Part shown: positions 46,855 to 54,977 of the stretch, in pieces
How positions within the stretch are numbered: position 1 is the first letter of the stretch
How the letters are laid out: each line of letters starts with the position of its first letter
Assembly (NCBI RefSeq): GCF_014192645.1
Contig: NZ_JACHYE010000001.1
Coordinates: forward strand, 1,066,319-1,130,318
DNA from: Herbaspirillum sp. Sphag64
GTDB taxonomy: Bacteria; Pseudomonadota; Gammaproteobacteria; Burkholderiales; Burkholderiaceae_D
Direction of reading: 5' to 3'
DNA length: 64,000 nucleotides
The notes under the pieces: generated by a model
Database searches by the model: none
Seen by the model: the letters and a program-made list of their open reading frames with translations, nothing else
What the model was told of the DNA's origin: nothing
Program-made: the position numbers and the translations under genes

Positions 46855-47781
46855 ATGTCATCAATTGATTTGCGCCTGCTGCGCTACTTTATTGCCGTCG
46901 CGGAAGAAGGCCACCTGACTAGGGCTGCAGAGCGCATTGGCATCCAGCAGCCACCGTTGAGCCAGCAAATCCGGCATCTGGAACAAGAGCTTGGTGTACG
47001 CCTCTTCAACCGCCTGCCACGCGGCATGGAACTGACTGACAGTGGCCACGCCCTGCTCACCGATGCACGCGCCATTCTGGCGCAACTGGATACCAGTATC
47101 GCCGGCGTGCGGCGCATTGCGCAGGGGGAATCAGGTCGATTGGCGCTCGGCTTTACCGAGTCGGCTGCCTTGCATCCTTTCATCGCGCAGGTGATCCGTG
47201 CCTTCCGTGCGATTGCGCCAGAAGTCGCCTTGAGCGTTGAGGAGAGCAACACCACGGAGCTGGTCGATGCGCTGCGTCAGAAGAAGCTCGATATCGCCTT
47301 CATCCGCTCACCAGTAGGCAATGCGGATGGTCTGGTGATTGAAACCATGCTAGTGGAAAAGATGATTCTGGCACTACCGGCAGGTCATCCTCTGGCAAGC
47401 ATCCGTTCCGGCAAATTACGCAAGAGCATACCGTTGGCAGCACTGGCGCAGGAGAGATTCATCCTGAACCGGCGGCCCAGCGGCCCGGGCCTGTACGACA
47501 CCATCATTGCTGCCTGTCATGTTGCCGGGTTTAGCCCGAACGTGGTGCAGGAGGCACGCAAAAACCTCTCCACGCTGAGTCTGGTGGCGGCTGGATTGGG
47601 GGTCTCGATTGTGCCGGCGTCAATGCGGCATGTGGTGCTGGCCGAAGTGGTGTATCTCGACCTTGAGGACAGCGCTGACCTGAGCGCACCGCTGTATCTG
47701 GCCCATCTGGAAGGTGCGCTGTCAGGCGCGGCACAGCGGATGATTGATCAGGCCAGACAATGCTGTCGTGACCTGACGTAA
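46855..47781 (+). CDS. LysR-family transcriptional regulator, divergent from chrA pair
   Basis: A 308-residue regulator. The N-terminal helix-turn-helix spans about residues 5-62 (LRLLRYFIAVAEEGHLTRAA, then QPPLSQQIRHLEQELGVRLF), and the substrate-binding domain has ESAALHPFIAQVIRAFR and VAAGLGVSIVPASM. It resembles the CatR/BenM branch. Its placement back to back with the CHR genes over 107 AT-rich bases points to local control. It ends seven bases from the convergent dcd stop. Confidence 0.9.
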   Translation: MSSIDLRLLRYFIAVAEEGHLTRAAERIGIQQPPLSQQIRHLEQELGVRLFNRLPRGMELTDSGHALLTDARAILAQLDTSIAGVRRIAQGESGRLALGFTESAALHPFIAQVIRAFRAIAPEVALSVEESNTTELVDALRQKKLDIAFIRSPVGNADGLVIETMLVEKMILALPAGHPLASIRSGKLRKSIPLAALAQERFILNRRPSGPGLYDTIIAACHVAGFSPNVVQEARKNLSTLSLVAAGLGVSIVPASMRHVVLAEVVYLDLEDSADLSAPLYLAHLEGALSGAAQRMIDQARQCCRDLT

Positions 47782-47788
47782 TCCTGGA

Positions 47789-48355
47789 TCAGGTCTTGGG
47801 CAGTGTGACGCCGTGCTGTCCCTGATACTTGCCGCCGCGATCCTTGTACGAAGTTTCGCAGATTTCATCGCTCTCGAAGAACAACACCTGCGCGCACCCT
47901 TCGCCAGCGTAAATCTTGGCGGGCAGCGGCGTGGTGTTGGAAAACTCCAGCGTCACATAACCTTCCCACTCGGGCTCAAACGGCGTCACGTTGACGATGA
48001 TGCCGCAACGCGCATACGTCGACTTACCAAGGCAGATGGTCAGCACACTGCGCGGGATACGGAAGTATTCGACGGTGCGCGCCAAGGCGAAAGAGTTCGG
48101 TGGGATGATGCAGACATCACCCTTGAAGTCGACGAAGGATTTTTCGTCAAAATTCTTGGGATCGACAATGGTCGAGTTGATGTTGGTGAAGATCTTGAAT
48201 TCGTTGGCGCAGCGAATATCGTAGCCATACGAGGACGTGCCGTAGGAGACAATTTTATTGCCATTAACCTCGCGCACCTGACCCGGTTCATAGGGCTCGA
48301 TCATGCCCTCTTGCTCGGCCATGCGCCGGATCCACTTGTCGGATTTGATTGCCAT
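47789..48355 (-). CDS. dcd: dCTP deaminase
   Basis: Deaminates dCTP to dUTP, feeding dUMP to thymidylate synthase. The 188-residue protein has [36 protein letters not shown] and the catalytic glutamate in [20 protein letters not shown], and ends [14 protein letters not shown]. Length and order match the E. coli enzyme. A likely ribosome site is weak. Confidence 0.95.
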   Translation of the reverse strand: MAIKSDKWIRRMAEQEGMIEPYEPGQVREVNGNKIVSYGTSSYGYDIRCANEFKIFTNINSTIVDPKNFDEKSFVDFKGDVCIIPPNSFALARTVEYFRIPRSVLTICLGKSTYARCGIIVNVTPFEPEWEGYVTLEFSNTTPLPAKIYAGEGCAQVLFFESDEICETSYKDRGGKYQGQHGVTLPKT

Positions 48356-48524
48356 TGGAGTATTTCAGAATGAAGTGCAGTGGAAGTACATCAAAAGTGT
48401 TGCCATTCTACGCTAAATGACCTCTACATCGCGCAGTTTCGGGTTGTTATCATCACAATTCTGTCGATCACCCCATTTTCAGGCATCAGCCCGTGAAGCA
48501 ACACGGGCCTGCCTTCTATGGCGG

Positions 48525-48893
48525 TTAGGTTGGCGATTCTGCGAGTTCATCGACCTGCCGCCGTGCTTCATCGCGCAGCAAGCCTGCAGAGGCCATCGCC
48601 AGCCGCATCAATTGGTCGGCCTGCACAATGCCGACGACGGGTGTTGCAGGCGTCTCGGGGTCGGCATCGTCATTGGCTGCGCGTTCCAGTGCGCTGGCGT
48701 ACACAATCTGCAAGCAGGCGTGAATACCGGCGGAAACATCGAGGGTAGTTTCCAGTAGGTTGCCGTAGAGGCTGCCTTGGAGCTCACCATCGATCCAGTG
48801 AAAATCATGATGGATCGTTGAATCTGCTGCGTGGGGGGAAGTGGCGTTAGCGTTATTGTTAGTGCCGGCGGAACTGCTGTCGTTATCGATCAT
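48525..48893 (-). CDS. hypothetical protein, 122 residues
   Basis: An acidic protein of unknown family. A Ser/Asn/Ala-rich N-terminus (DNDSSSAGTNNNANATSP) is followed by a compact region with FHWIDGELQGSLYGNLLETT and helical segments IHACLQIVYASALERAA and QLMRLAMASAGLLRDEARRQVDELAE. No signal or membrane segment is seen. GGAGG eight bases before the ATG at 48893 supports this start over the frame from 49025. It lies alone upstream of dcd on the same strand, 169 bases away. Confidence 0.6.
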   Translation of the reverse strand: MIDNDSSSAGTNNNANATSPHAADSTIHHDFHWIDGELQGSLYGNLLETTLDVSAGIHACLQIVYASALERAANDDADPETPATPVVGIVQADQLMRLAMASAGLLRDEARRQVDELAESPT

Positions 48894-49057
48894 AGAGCCT
48901 CCGTAGGGTACACAAGTGAAGTACCCGCCTGCGCCTCGATGTATAACAAGGGTGGCGGGCACAAGACAGGGTTGACAGACCGGAGACTTCACCAGAACCG
49001 GCATGCCCGAAGGCATCCCTGCCAAGGCCCGCCATAGAGACGTGCGAAAGCAGGACG

Positions 49058-49081
49058 AAAAAAACGCGTCACAAGGACGCG
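49058..49081 (-). terminator. leftward intrinsic terminator between the cyclase gene and the 122-residue gene
   Basis: On the minus strand CGCGTC-CTTGT-GACGCG is followed by seven T residues (A-run at 49058-49064 on the plus strand). The nearest leftward gene to its right is hrpA, whose stop is at 50850, 1.8 kb away with the rightward cyclase gene in between. Confidence 0.65.
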
Positions 49082-49220
49082 GCTTTTCGCCGGTGAAGTC
49101 AACAGGCTGTCAAACCTGATCCCCTTCTTTTTTAGGGACGCAGCCAGAATACCGTTCGATAAAACGATGGTCAATGCTTATTGTCAGCTCGGTTAGCGCA
49201 AAGGCATTGAAGGGAACTAA

Positions 49221-49313
49221 ATGTGCTTTTCAGGAAAGCACCCCTTCGATGAATTTTATTGAGAAATGATGATCCGAATGTTTTTCGCCATCGCTTCACT
49301 GCACTTCGCCTGA
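49221..49313 (+). other. two short frames leading into the cyclase gene
   Basis: A 13-codon frame (49221-49262) begins ten bases after an AGGGAA ribosome site. A 15-codon frame (49266-49313) then ends in TGATG, where the stop overlaps the ATG of the cyclase gene at 49313. The cyclase itself has no ribosome site, so coupled re-initiation is plausible. The 419-base gap from 48894 otherwise holds the leftward terminator and no other gene. Confidence 0.35.
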
Positions 49314-50824
49314 TGTTACCTACTGAAACTCTCTCCGCCTCTACCACCATTTCCAGCACCACCTATGACAAGTGCATTTCGTTTGAAGATGCATCATCTC
49401 AGGAGGTGGATGAACCATGGACCAGCGATATTCTGGAAGTCAGTAGTACACCGATGAGTTTCACAGTCGATGTGATCCCTACGCCAAACGCAACAGGACA
49501 ATCATCTATACCCAATGCCGCACTCATGCCTGCCAAACCGATGTCCAACAGCGCAGGTGAATGTCATTGTCGGGGCTTACGCGCATCGCTCGATCACCCG
49601 CAGAACGGCATGCAGGAATCCGATATGTGGGCGGTACTTGCCTGTGCAGCTACATTCGATGAAGTGATCATGTTTCGCTCTACAGGGCCATGGTCGCGCT
49701 ACTGGATTGAACGAGGCTATCCCACCAAGAGTTTTCATATCAAGGGCAAAAGTGCAGACTGGGGGCCACAGGCAGGACTGATTCCATACGCTGGCATTTA
49801 TAGCAAAGTGGGTCATGACCAGTCGCTTGCTGACAAAAGCACCAAGGCCAATCAGGAGGCGATCCAATGTAAGTATGCTGGCACTGCTGAGTTAAAGCTA
49901 ACCTACGAGGATCTGTTGTACCAACTGGAGGTTCCCAGGGATGAGCCTGCGCGGACGGCGATTGACAGTATGCAGACGATTCACGGCACGAGCGACTATT
50001 TCCTTAGTGCGCAACGAAGTGGCGATACCAAGTCTTTTTATTTCCGCGCTGTACTGGATCACGACGGCAGCTATCGCATCATGAGCTACCCGGAAGAAGC
50101 CGGCAGCGATACCCTCACGCTAATGGCATCGCCGGAGAAGGCAAGCCCGCTGCTCGTGATGACGACGATGGAAGTCGGTGCAGGCAATCTGTCGCTCACT
50201 GGTGATTACGACCTGATGACCGTTTGCCCGCGATGGAAAAGTTACGGCAGTGCGCTGGAGTGCGAGATTGCGGCACCGGAACTGGTATTTCATTGCATGC
50301 AGAAAGCTCCACCCAGGCTGGTATTTGCGGCGCATACCTGCCTCGACAAAATACTCGAGATGAGAACCAACACCGGAGCGCGACCAAGCAGAGGAAGGCG
50401 CGACTCGACCTTTCAGGGACTCACCAAAGACGATCTTCCTCGGCTGCAGGAACATCCGCACATGGGCAATATCAGCGCCCGCACTTTGCGCGCTATCAAT
50501 GCAATGAATGAGAACATGGGAGCGGTCAATAAAGAGGCAGTTTTCCGACGGGTGCATCATGGTGTGGAAGCGGATCGCAATCACCTGCATGGGGCGCTGA
50601 CCGCGGATGATCTGGAAAAAGGCGAGGGCTTTCCCATTACCGTCTTTCAGCCACCATCACTGCAGGCGGCGGGTTTATCGACAGCAGCTTATCTGGATGT
50701 CGTTACGCTCGAAACATTCAGCCAATTCAAGGCCTATGTCTCGCTCTTGCAAGAAGCGGAATATTACGTTCCAAAAAACTGGACCTGGGCCTTATCCATT
50801 CGGAATCGCTACGCAAGTTTCTAA
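49313..50824 (+). CDS. ExoY/CyaA-like nucleotidyl cyclase toxin, candidate secreted effector
   Basis: A 503-residue protein whose residues from about 110 on follow the adenylate cyclase toxin fold of Pseudomonas ExoY, Bordetella CyaA and anthrax edema factor. IERGYPTKSFHIKGKSADWG then PQAGLIPYAGIYSKV matches ExoY's GFPTKGFSVKGKSSNWGPQAG. Lys139 and Lys146 take the places of the two catalytic lysines. SLTGDYDLMTVCP supplies the metal-binding Asp298 and Asp300. GNISARTLRAINAMNENMG and the VHHG.....N region match the later ExoY segments. The N-terminal 110 residues are Ser/Thr/Pro-rich without a signal peptide. Such enzymes act inside host cells after activation by a host protein. The frame opens at a TTG (49259), and ATG 49313 is the first ATG. 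Secretion is inferred. Confidence 0.87.
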   Translation: MLPTETLSASTTISSTTYDKCISFEDASSQEVDEPWTSDILEVSSTPMSFTVDVIPTPNATGQSSIPNAALMPAKPMSNSAGECHCRGLRASLDHPQNGMQESDMWAVLACAATFDEVIMFRSTGPWSRYWIERGYPTKSFHIKGKSADWGPQAGLIPYAGIYSKVGHDQSLADKSTKANQEAIQCKYAGTAELKLTYEDLLYQLEVPRDEPARTAIDSMQTIHGTSDYFLSAQRSGDTKSFYFRAVLDHDGSYRIMSYPEEAGSDTLTLMASPEKASPLLVMTTMEVGAGNLSLTGDYDLMTVCPRWKSYGSALECEIAAPELVFHCMQKAPPRLVFAAHTCLDKILEMRTNTGARPSRGRRDSTFQGLTKDDLPRLQEHPHMGNISARTLRAINAMNENMGAVNKEAVFRRVHHGVEADRNHLHGALTADDLEKGEGFPITVFQPPSLQAAGLSTAAYLDVVTLETFSQFKAYVSLLQEAEYYVPKNWTWALSIRNRYASF

Positions 50825-50849
50825 CAGATTGCGCCCCAGCGCGGACGGA

Positions 50850-53800
50850 TCAACGCTGCATAGTCTCCCACACCTTTTGCAGCCGCTTGACCGATACCGG
50901 CATAGGCGTGCGCAATTCCTGCGCGAACAGGGAGACACGTAATTCTTCCAGCAACCAACGGAACTCGATCATTTTAGGATCGCTGGCGCCACGATCCTTC
51001 TGCGCCCGCTGCCACGGTGCGGCAACCTGCTGCCACTCTGCCACTAACCGGCTATCGCGGCTGGGATCAGCGCGCAGCTTCTCCAGCCGGACGTTGATCG
51101 CCTTCAGATAGCGCGGGAAGTGCATCAGCTTGTCGTAATCATTGTCGGCAATAAAACGCTTGCCAATCAGTTGCTGCAACTGCGACTGCATGTCTGCAGA
51201 TGCCTGCGCATGCGCCTTCACGGTTTGCAGCTTCTTTGGCAAGGTATGGTATTCGGCCAGAATCTGACCGGCCAGCCGCGCAATTTCACTGACCAGCAAA
51301 CCAAAGCGTGCCTTGCCCTCCTCCCGGCGACGGTTGAACTCATCCGCATTGCGCGGTAAGGGCTCTTGCAGGAAGGCACGCTCCAGGCCAGCTGCGAGGA
51401 TCTGGTCGCGCAACTCTTCCTGCGACCCCATTGCCATGAATTGCATCCCCATCTGCTGCAAGCCGGGAATATTCTTTTCCTGATACTTCAACTGCTCCTT
51501 CAGCTGCAAGGCAAACAGGCGACGCAAACCCGCAAAATGCTGACGGGTGGCATCGGTCGGGTCATCAAAGACTTCCAGATCACAATGCGTCTTTTTGTCG
51601 ACCAAGGCGGGGAAGCCAATCAGGGCTTGTGCCTTGCCACCGCGCTGAATTTCCAGCAACTCGGGTAACTCACCAAAGCTCCATGCCGTCAGATTGCTGT
51701 ATTCCGATACCGTGGCAGGCGCTCCGGCTGGCGTCGCGGGCGCTGCGCCACTTGCAGATTTGCCCTTGGCTACAGTGGTTGAAATTGCGACACGTTGTTC
51801 CGGCACTTCAATTGCGATACCGGTAATTGCCGTTTGCTCTGCCAGCTTCTGGAACTGCTCACGCGCCTGCCCGCCGAATTCCGCCTGCAAGCTTCCCAGA
51901 TTGCGCCCCATCTCCAACTGCCGACCATGCTCGTCAACAATCTTGAAATTCATCGTGTGGTGCGCAGGCAAGGTCTCTTGCTTGAAATCGCTGGTCTTGA
52001 CCATGATCGTGATCTGCTCGCGGATGTCGGCAATCACGGCATCAATTAACCCACCTTTGCCAAACAGTTTGCGCTCTTCCATCCGCTCACAGAAGCCCGC
52101 TGCATAGTCTGGCAAGGGTACGCAATGGCGGCGCAACTTTTGCGGCAACGACTTGAGCAGCAGATGTACCTTTTCCTTCAACATGCCGGGCACCAGCCAT
52201 TCACAGCGCGCTGCCGAGACTTGATTGAGGGCATACAAGGGAACCGTCAGTGTGACGCCGTCACGCGGCGTGCCTGGCTCAAAATGGTAAGACAAGGCCA
52301 TCGCCAGCCCTGCCACGTTCATGGTCTTGGGGAACAGTTCGGTGGTGACACCTGCTGCTTCATGGCGCATCAGATCGTCACGATTGAGGAACAGCAGCTT
52401 GGGTTGTGTGGCGACGATGTCCTTGTGCCATTTTTCAAAGCTGATACCGTTACAGACATCGGCGGGGATCAGTTTGTCGTAGAAGGCGGCGATCAGTTCA
52501 TCATCGACCAGCACATCGAGGCGGCGTGATTTGTGTTCCAGATTCTCGATCTCGCGGACCAGCTTCTGGTTGTGTGCAAAGAACGGCGCGCGGGTCTCGA
52601 AGTCACCACCGACGAGTGCATCGCGGATAAAAATTTCACGTGCTTCACGCAGATTGATCAAGCCAAAATTGATGCGACGCTGGCTGTAGACCACCAGCCC
52701 GTATAAGGTCGCACGTTCAGAAGCGGTAACCTGCGCACTGCGTTTTTCCCAGCGCGGTTCGCCCCAGGATTTCTTGAGCAGATGACCGCCGACACGCTCC
52801 AGCCATTCCGGCTGGATCTGCGCAACACAACGGGCGTACAGGCGCGATGTGTCGATCAGTTCAGCTGCCACCAACCATTTACCAGCCTTCTTGAGCAGAT
52901 GCGATCCGGGCCAGATATGGAACTTGATAGCGCGCGCACCGAGATAATGACTATCTTCATCGGACTTGAAACCGACATTACCCAGCAGGCCTGTCAACAA
53001 GGCGGTATGCAATTGCTCATAGGTTGCTGGCGCCTCATTGAGCCGCCAGCCCTGCTCACGCACGATGGTCAGCAGCTGCGAGTAAACATCGCGCCACTCC
53101 CGCAGCCGTAACTGCGAGAGGAAATTGGCGCGGCAATGGTCTTGCAGCTGGCGATTGGATTTCTTGTGTTCAATGGCTTCTTCAAACCATTTCCAGATCT
53201 TCAGATAGCTTTGGAACTCCGACTTGTCGTCGGCAAATTTCTTGTGTGCCTGATCCGCCGCGCCTTGTGCATCCATCGGGCGATCCCGTGGATCCTGCAC
53301 GGAGAGCGCGGAGGCGATGATCAACAATTCCGACAAACAGGCATTATCACGCCCAGCCAGAATCATGCGACCGACACGCGGATCAAGCGGTAGCTTGGCT
53401 AACTGCTTGCCCAGTGGCGTGAGCCGGTTGCTGTCGTCGACGGCACCGAGCTCTTGCAGCAACTGGTAGCCATCGGCAATGGCTCGACCCAGCGGCGGCT
53501 CGATAAAGGGGAAGGTCTCGACATCGGTGAGGTGCAGCGACTTCATGCGCAAAATCACTGCGGCCAGCGAGGAGCGCAGAATTTCTGGCTCGGTAAATTT
53601 GGGACGTGCGAGATAGTCCTGCTCGTCATACAGGCGAATACAGACACCGGCAGCAACCCGGCCGCAACGACCGGCGCGCTGATTGGCGGCCGATTGCGCT
53701 ACCGGCTCGATCTGCAACTGTTCCACCTTGTTGCGGTAGCTGTAACGCTTGACCCGCGCCAGACCAGCATCGACCACGTAGCGAATACCGGGAACGGTCA

Positions 53801-54869
53801 GCGAGGTTTCGGCAACGTTGGTCGCCAGCACAATGCGGCGCGCATTACTGCTTTTAAAGACGCGTTCCTGCTCTTGCGCTGATAAGCGGGCGAACAAGGG
53901 CAGGATTTCTACATGCGGTGGATGGTGCTTGCGCAGGGCCTCGGCGGCATCGCGAATTTCGCGCTCGCCGGGCAAAAATACCAGAATGTCACCACTGCCA
54001 ATTCGGGCCAGTTCATCGACGGCATCGATCACGGCATCCATCAGGTCACGCTGCTCGCGCTCCTTTTGAGCATGGCTGCTGGCCGCCGATGCTGGCTTGG
54101 CCGAGGTGTTGGCAGCCGCCGGATTGATCCCGCTGCGGTCGGCATTGTCGACCGGGCGGTAGCGGATTTCTACCGGATACAGGCGGCCAGACACTTCGAT
54201 CACGGGTGCTGGCTTGAGCTCAGCGCCAACCTGCTTGCCAAAATGGCGCGCAAAACGTTCGGCATCAATGGTGGCCGAGGTGATGATGACTTTCAGATCT
54301 GGTCGTTTTGGCAACAACTGCTTGAGATAGCCCAGCAGAAAGTCAATGTTGAGGCTGCGTTCATGCGCTTCGTCAATAATGATGGTGTCGTATTGACGCA
54401 GCAGCGGATCGGTCTGGGTCTCGGCCAGCAGAATACCGTCGGTCATCAATTTGACCCAGGCACCCTTGCTCAGCGTGTCATTGAACCGCACCTTGTAGCC
54501 GACGTGCTCGCCAGCTGGCGAACCCAGCTCCTGGGCAATCCGTTTGGCGGTAGACGAGGCAGCGATCCGGCGTGGCTGCGTATGACCGATCAGGCCATTG
54601 GCACCGCGCCCGAGTTGCAGGCAGATCTTGGGCAGCTGGGTGGTCTTGCCGGAGCCGGTTTCCCCACTGACGATGATGACTTGATTGGCTTGCAGCGCGG
54701 CGGCAATTTCCTCGCGCCGACCAGAAACCGGCAACTCTTCCGGGAACACGATCGGTGGCAAGGGATGACGAACCGCAACCCGTTCGGGCGCTGACGTAGC
54801 AGCGGACGCATTGGGTTGACGGGAGGGTTGGCGCGGCGGCCGTGCAGGTGGGGGTGTAGTGACAGACAT
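50850..54869 (-). CDS. hrpA: ATP-dependent RNA helicase HrpA (DEAH box)
   Basis: A 1339-residue helicase, close to E. coli HrpA (1300). It has GETGSGKTTQLPK (Walker A), IIIDEAHERSLNIDFLLGYLK (DEAH), ITSATIDAERFARHF (motif III), TNVAETSLTVPGIRYVVDAG and QRAGRCGRVAAGVCIRLY (motif VI), then the helicase-associated and long DUF3418 C-terminal regions. It acts on RNA, for example in rescuing stalled or collided ribosomes. The ATG at 54869 (MSVTTPP) is preferred to the open frame from 55169, which runs back into argA. No terminator follows directly. Confidence 0.95.
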   Translation of the reverse strand: MSVTTPPPARPPRQPSRQPNASAATSAPERVAVRHPLPPIVFPEELPVSGRREEIAAALQANQVIIVSGETGSGKTTQLPKICLQLGRGANGLIGHTQPRRIAASSTAKRIAQELGSPAGEHVGYKVRFNDTLSKGAWVKLMTDGILLAETQTDPLLRQYDTIIIDEAHERSLNIDFLLGYLKQLLPKRPDLKVIITSATIDAERFARHFGKQVGAELKPAPVIEVSGRLYPVEIRYRPVDNADRSGINPAAANTSAKPASAASSHAQKEREQRDLMDAVIDAVDELARIGSGDILVFLPGEREIRDAAEALRKHHPPHVEILPLFARLSAQEQERVFKSSNARRIVLATNVAETSLTVPGIRYVVDAGLARVKRYSYRNKVEQLQIEPVAQSAANQRAGRCGRVAAGVCIRLYDEQDYLARPKFTEPEILRSSLAAVILRMKSLHLTDVETFPFIEPPLGRAIADGYQLLQELGAVDDSNRLTPLGKQLAKLPLDPRVGRMILAGRDNACLSELLIIASALSVQDPRDRPMDAQGAADQAHKKFADDKSEFQSYLKIWKWFEEAIEHKKSNRQLQDHCRANFLSQLRLREWRDVYSQLLTIVREQGWRLNEAPATYEQLHTALLTGLLGNVGFKSDEDSHYLGARAIKFHIWPGSHLLKKAGKWLVAAELIDTSRLYARCVAQIQPEWLERVGGHLLKKSWGEPRWEKRSAQVTASERATLYGLVVYSQRRINFGLINLREAREIFIRDALVGGDFETRAPFFAHNQKLVREIENLEHKSRRLDVLVDDELIAAFYDKLIPADVCNGISFEKWHKDIVATQPKLLFLNRDDLMRHEAAGVTTELFPKTMNVAGLAMALSYHFEPGTPRDGVTLTVPLYALNQVSAARCEWLVPGMLKEKVHLLLKSLPQKLRRHCVPLPDYAAGFCERMEERKLFGKGGLIDAVIADIREQITIMVKTSDFKQETLPAHHTMNFKIVDEHGRQLEMGRNLGSLQAEFGGQAREQFQKLAEQTAITGIAIEVPEQRVAISTTVAKGKSASGAAPATPAGAPATVSEYSNLTAWSFGELPELLEIQRGGKAQALIGFPALVDKKTHCDLEVFDDPTDATRQHFAGLRRLFALQLKEQLKYQEKNIPGLQQMGMQFMAMGSQEELRDQILAAGLERAFLQEPLPRNADEFNRRREEGKARFGLLVSEIARLAGQILAEYHTLPKKLQTVKAHAQASADMQSQLQQLIGKRFIADNDYDKLMHFPRYLKAINVRLEKLRADPSRDSRLVAEWQQVAAPWQRAQKDRGASDPKMIEFRWLLEELRVSLFAQELRTPMPVSVKRLQKVWETMQR

Positions 54870-54941
54870 AACAGGCGCGATTATACCCGCGCGGTGCGGT
54901 GCCAGACAGCCCTCGCGCAACTCCGCAATGGTATGACTGCT

Positions 54942-54970
54942 GCACCTTTTGGTGCGTGCTTGGTTATAAT
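54942..54970 (+). promoter_or_regulatory. argA promoter region with hairpin-like operator
   Basis: A consensus -10 TATAAT lies at 54965-54970, eight bases before the argA ATG, so the message should be leaderless. GCACC-TTTT-GGTGC at 54942-54955 occupies the place of a -35 element and could be an operator. Confidence 0.55.
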
Positions 54971-54977
54971 GCGCGAC

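Noticed and set aside
49284..49309. TTCGC-N16-TTCGC just before the cyclase start, reminiscent of the plant-inducible promoter box of type III effector genes
   Set aside because: The known box has a 15-base spacer and must lie well upstream of a -10 element. This one has 16 bases and touches the start codon.
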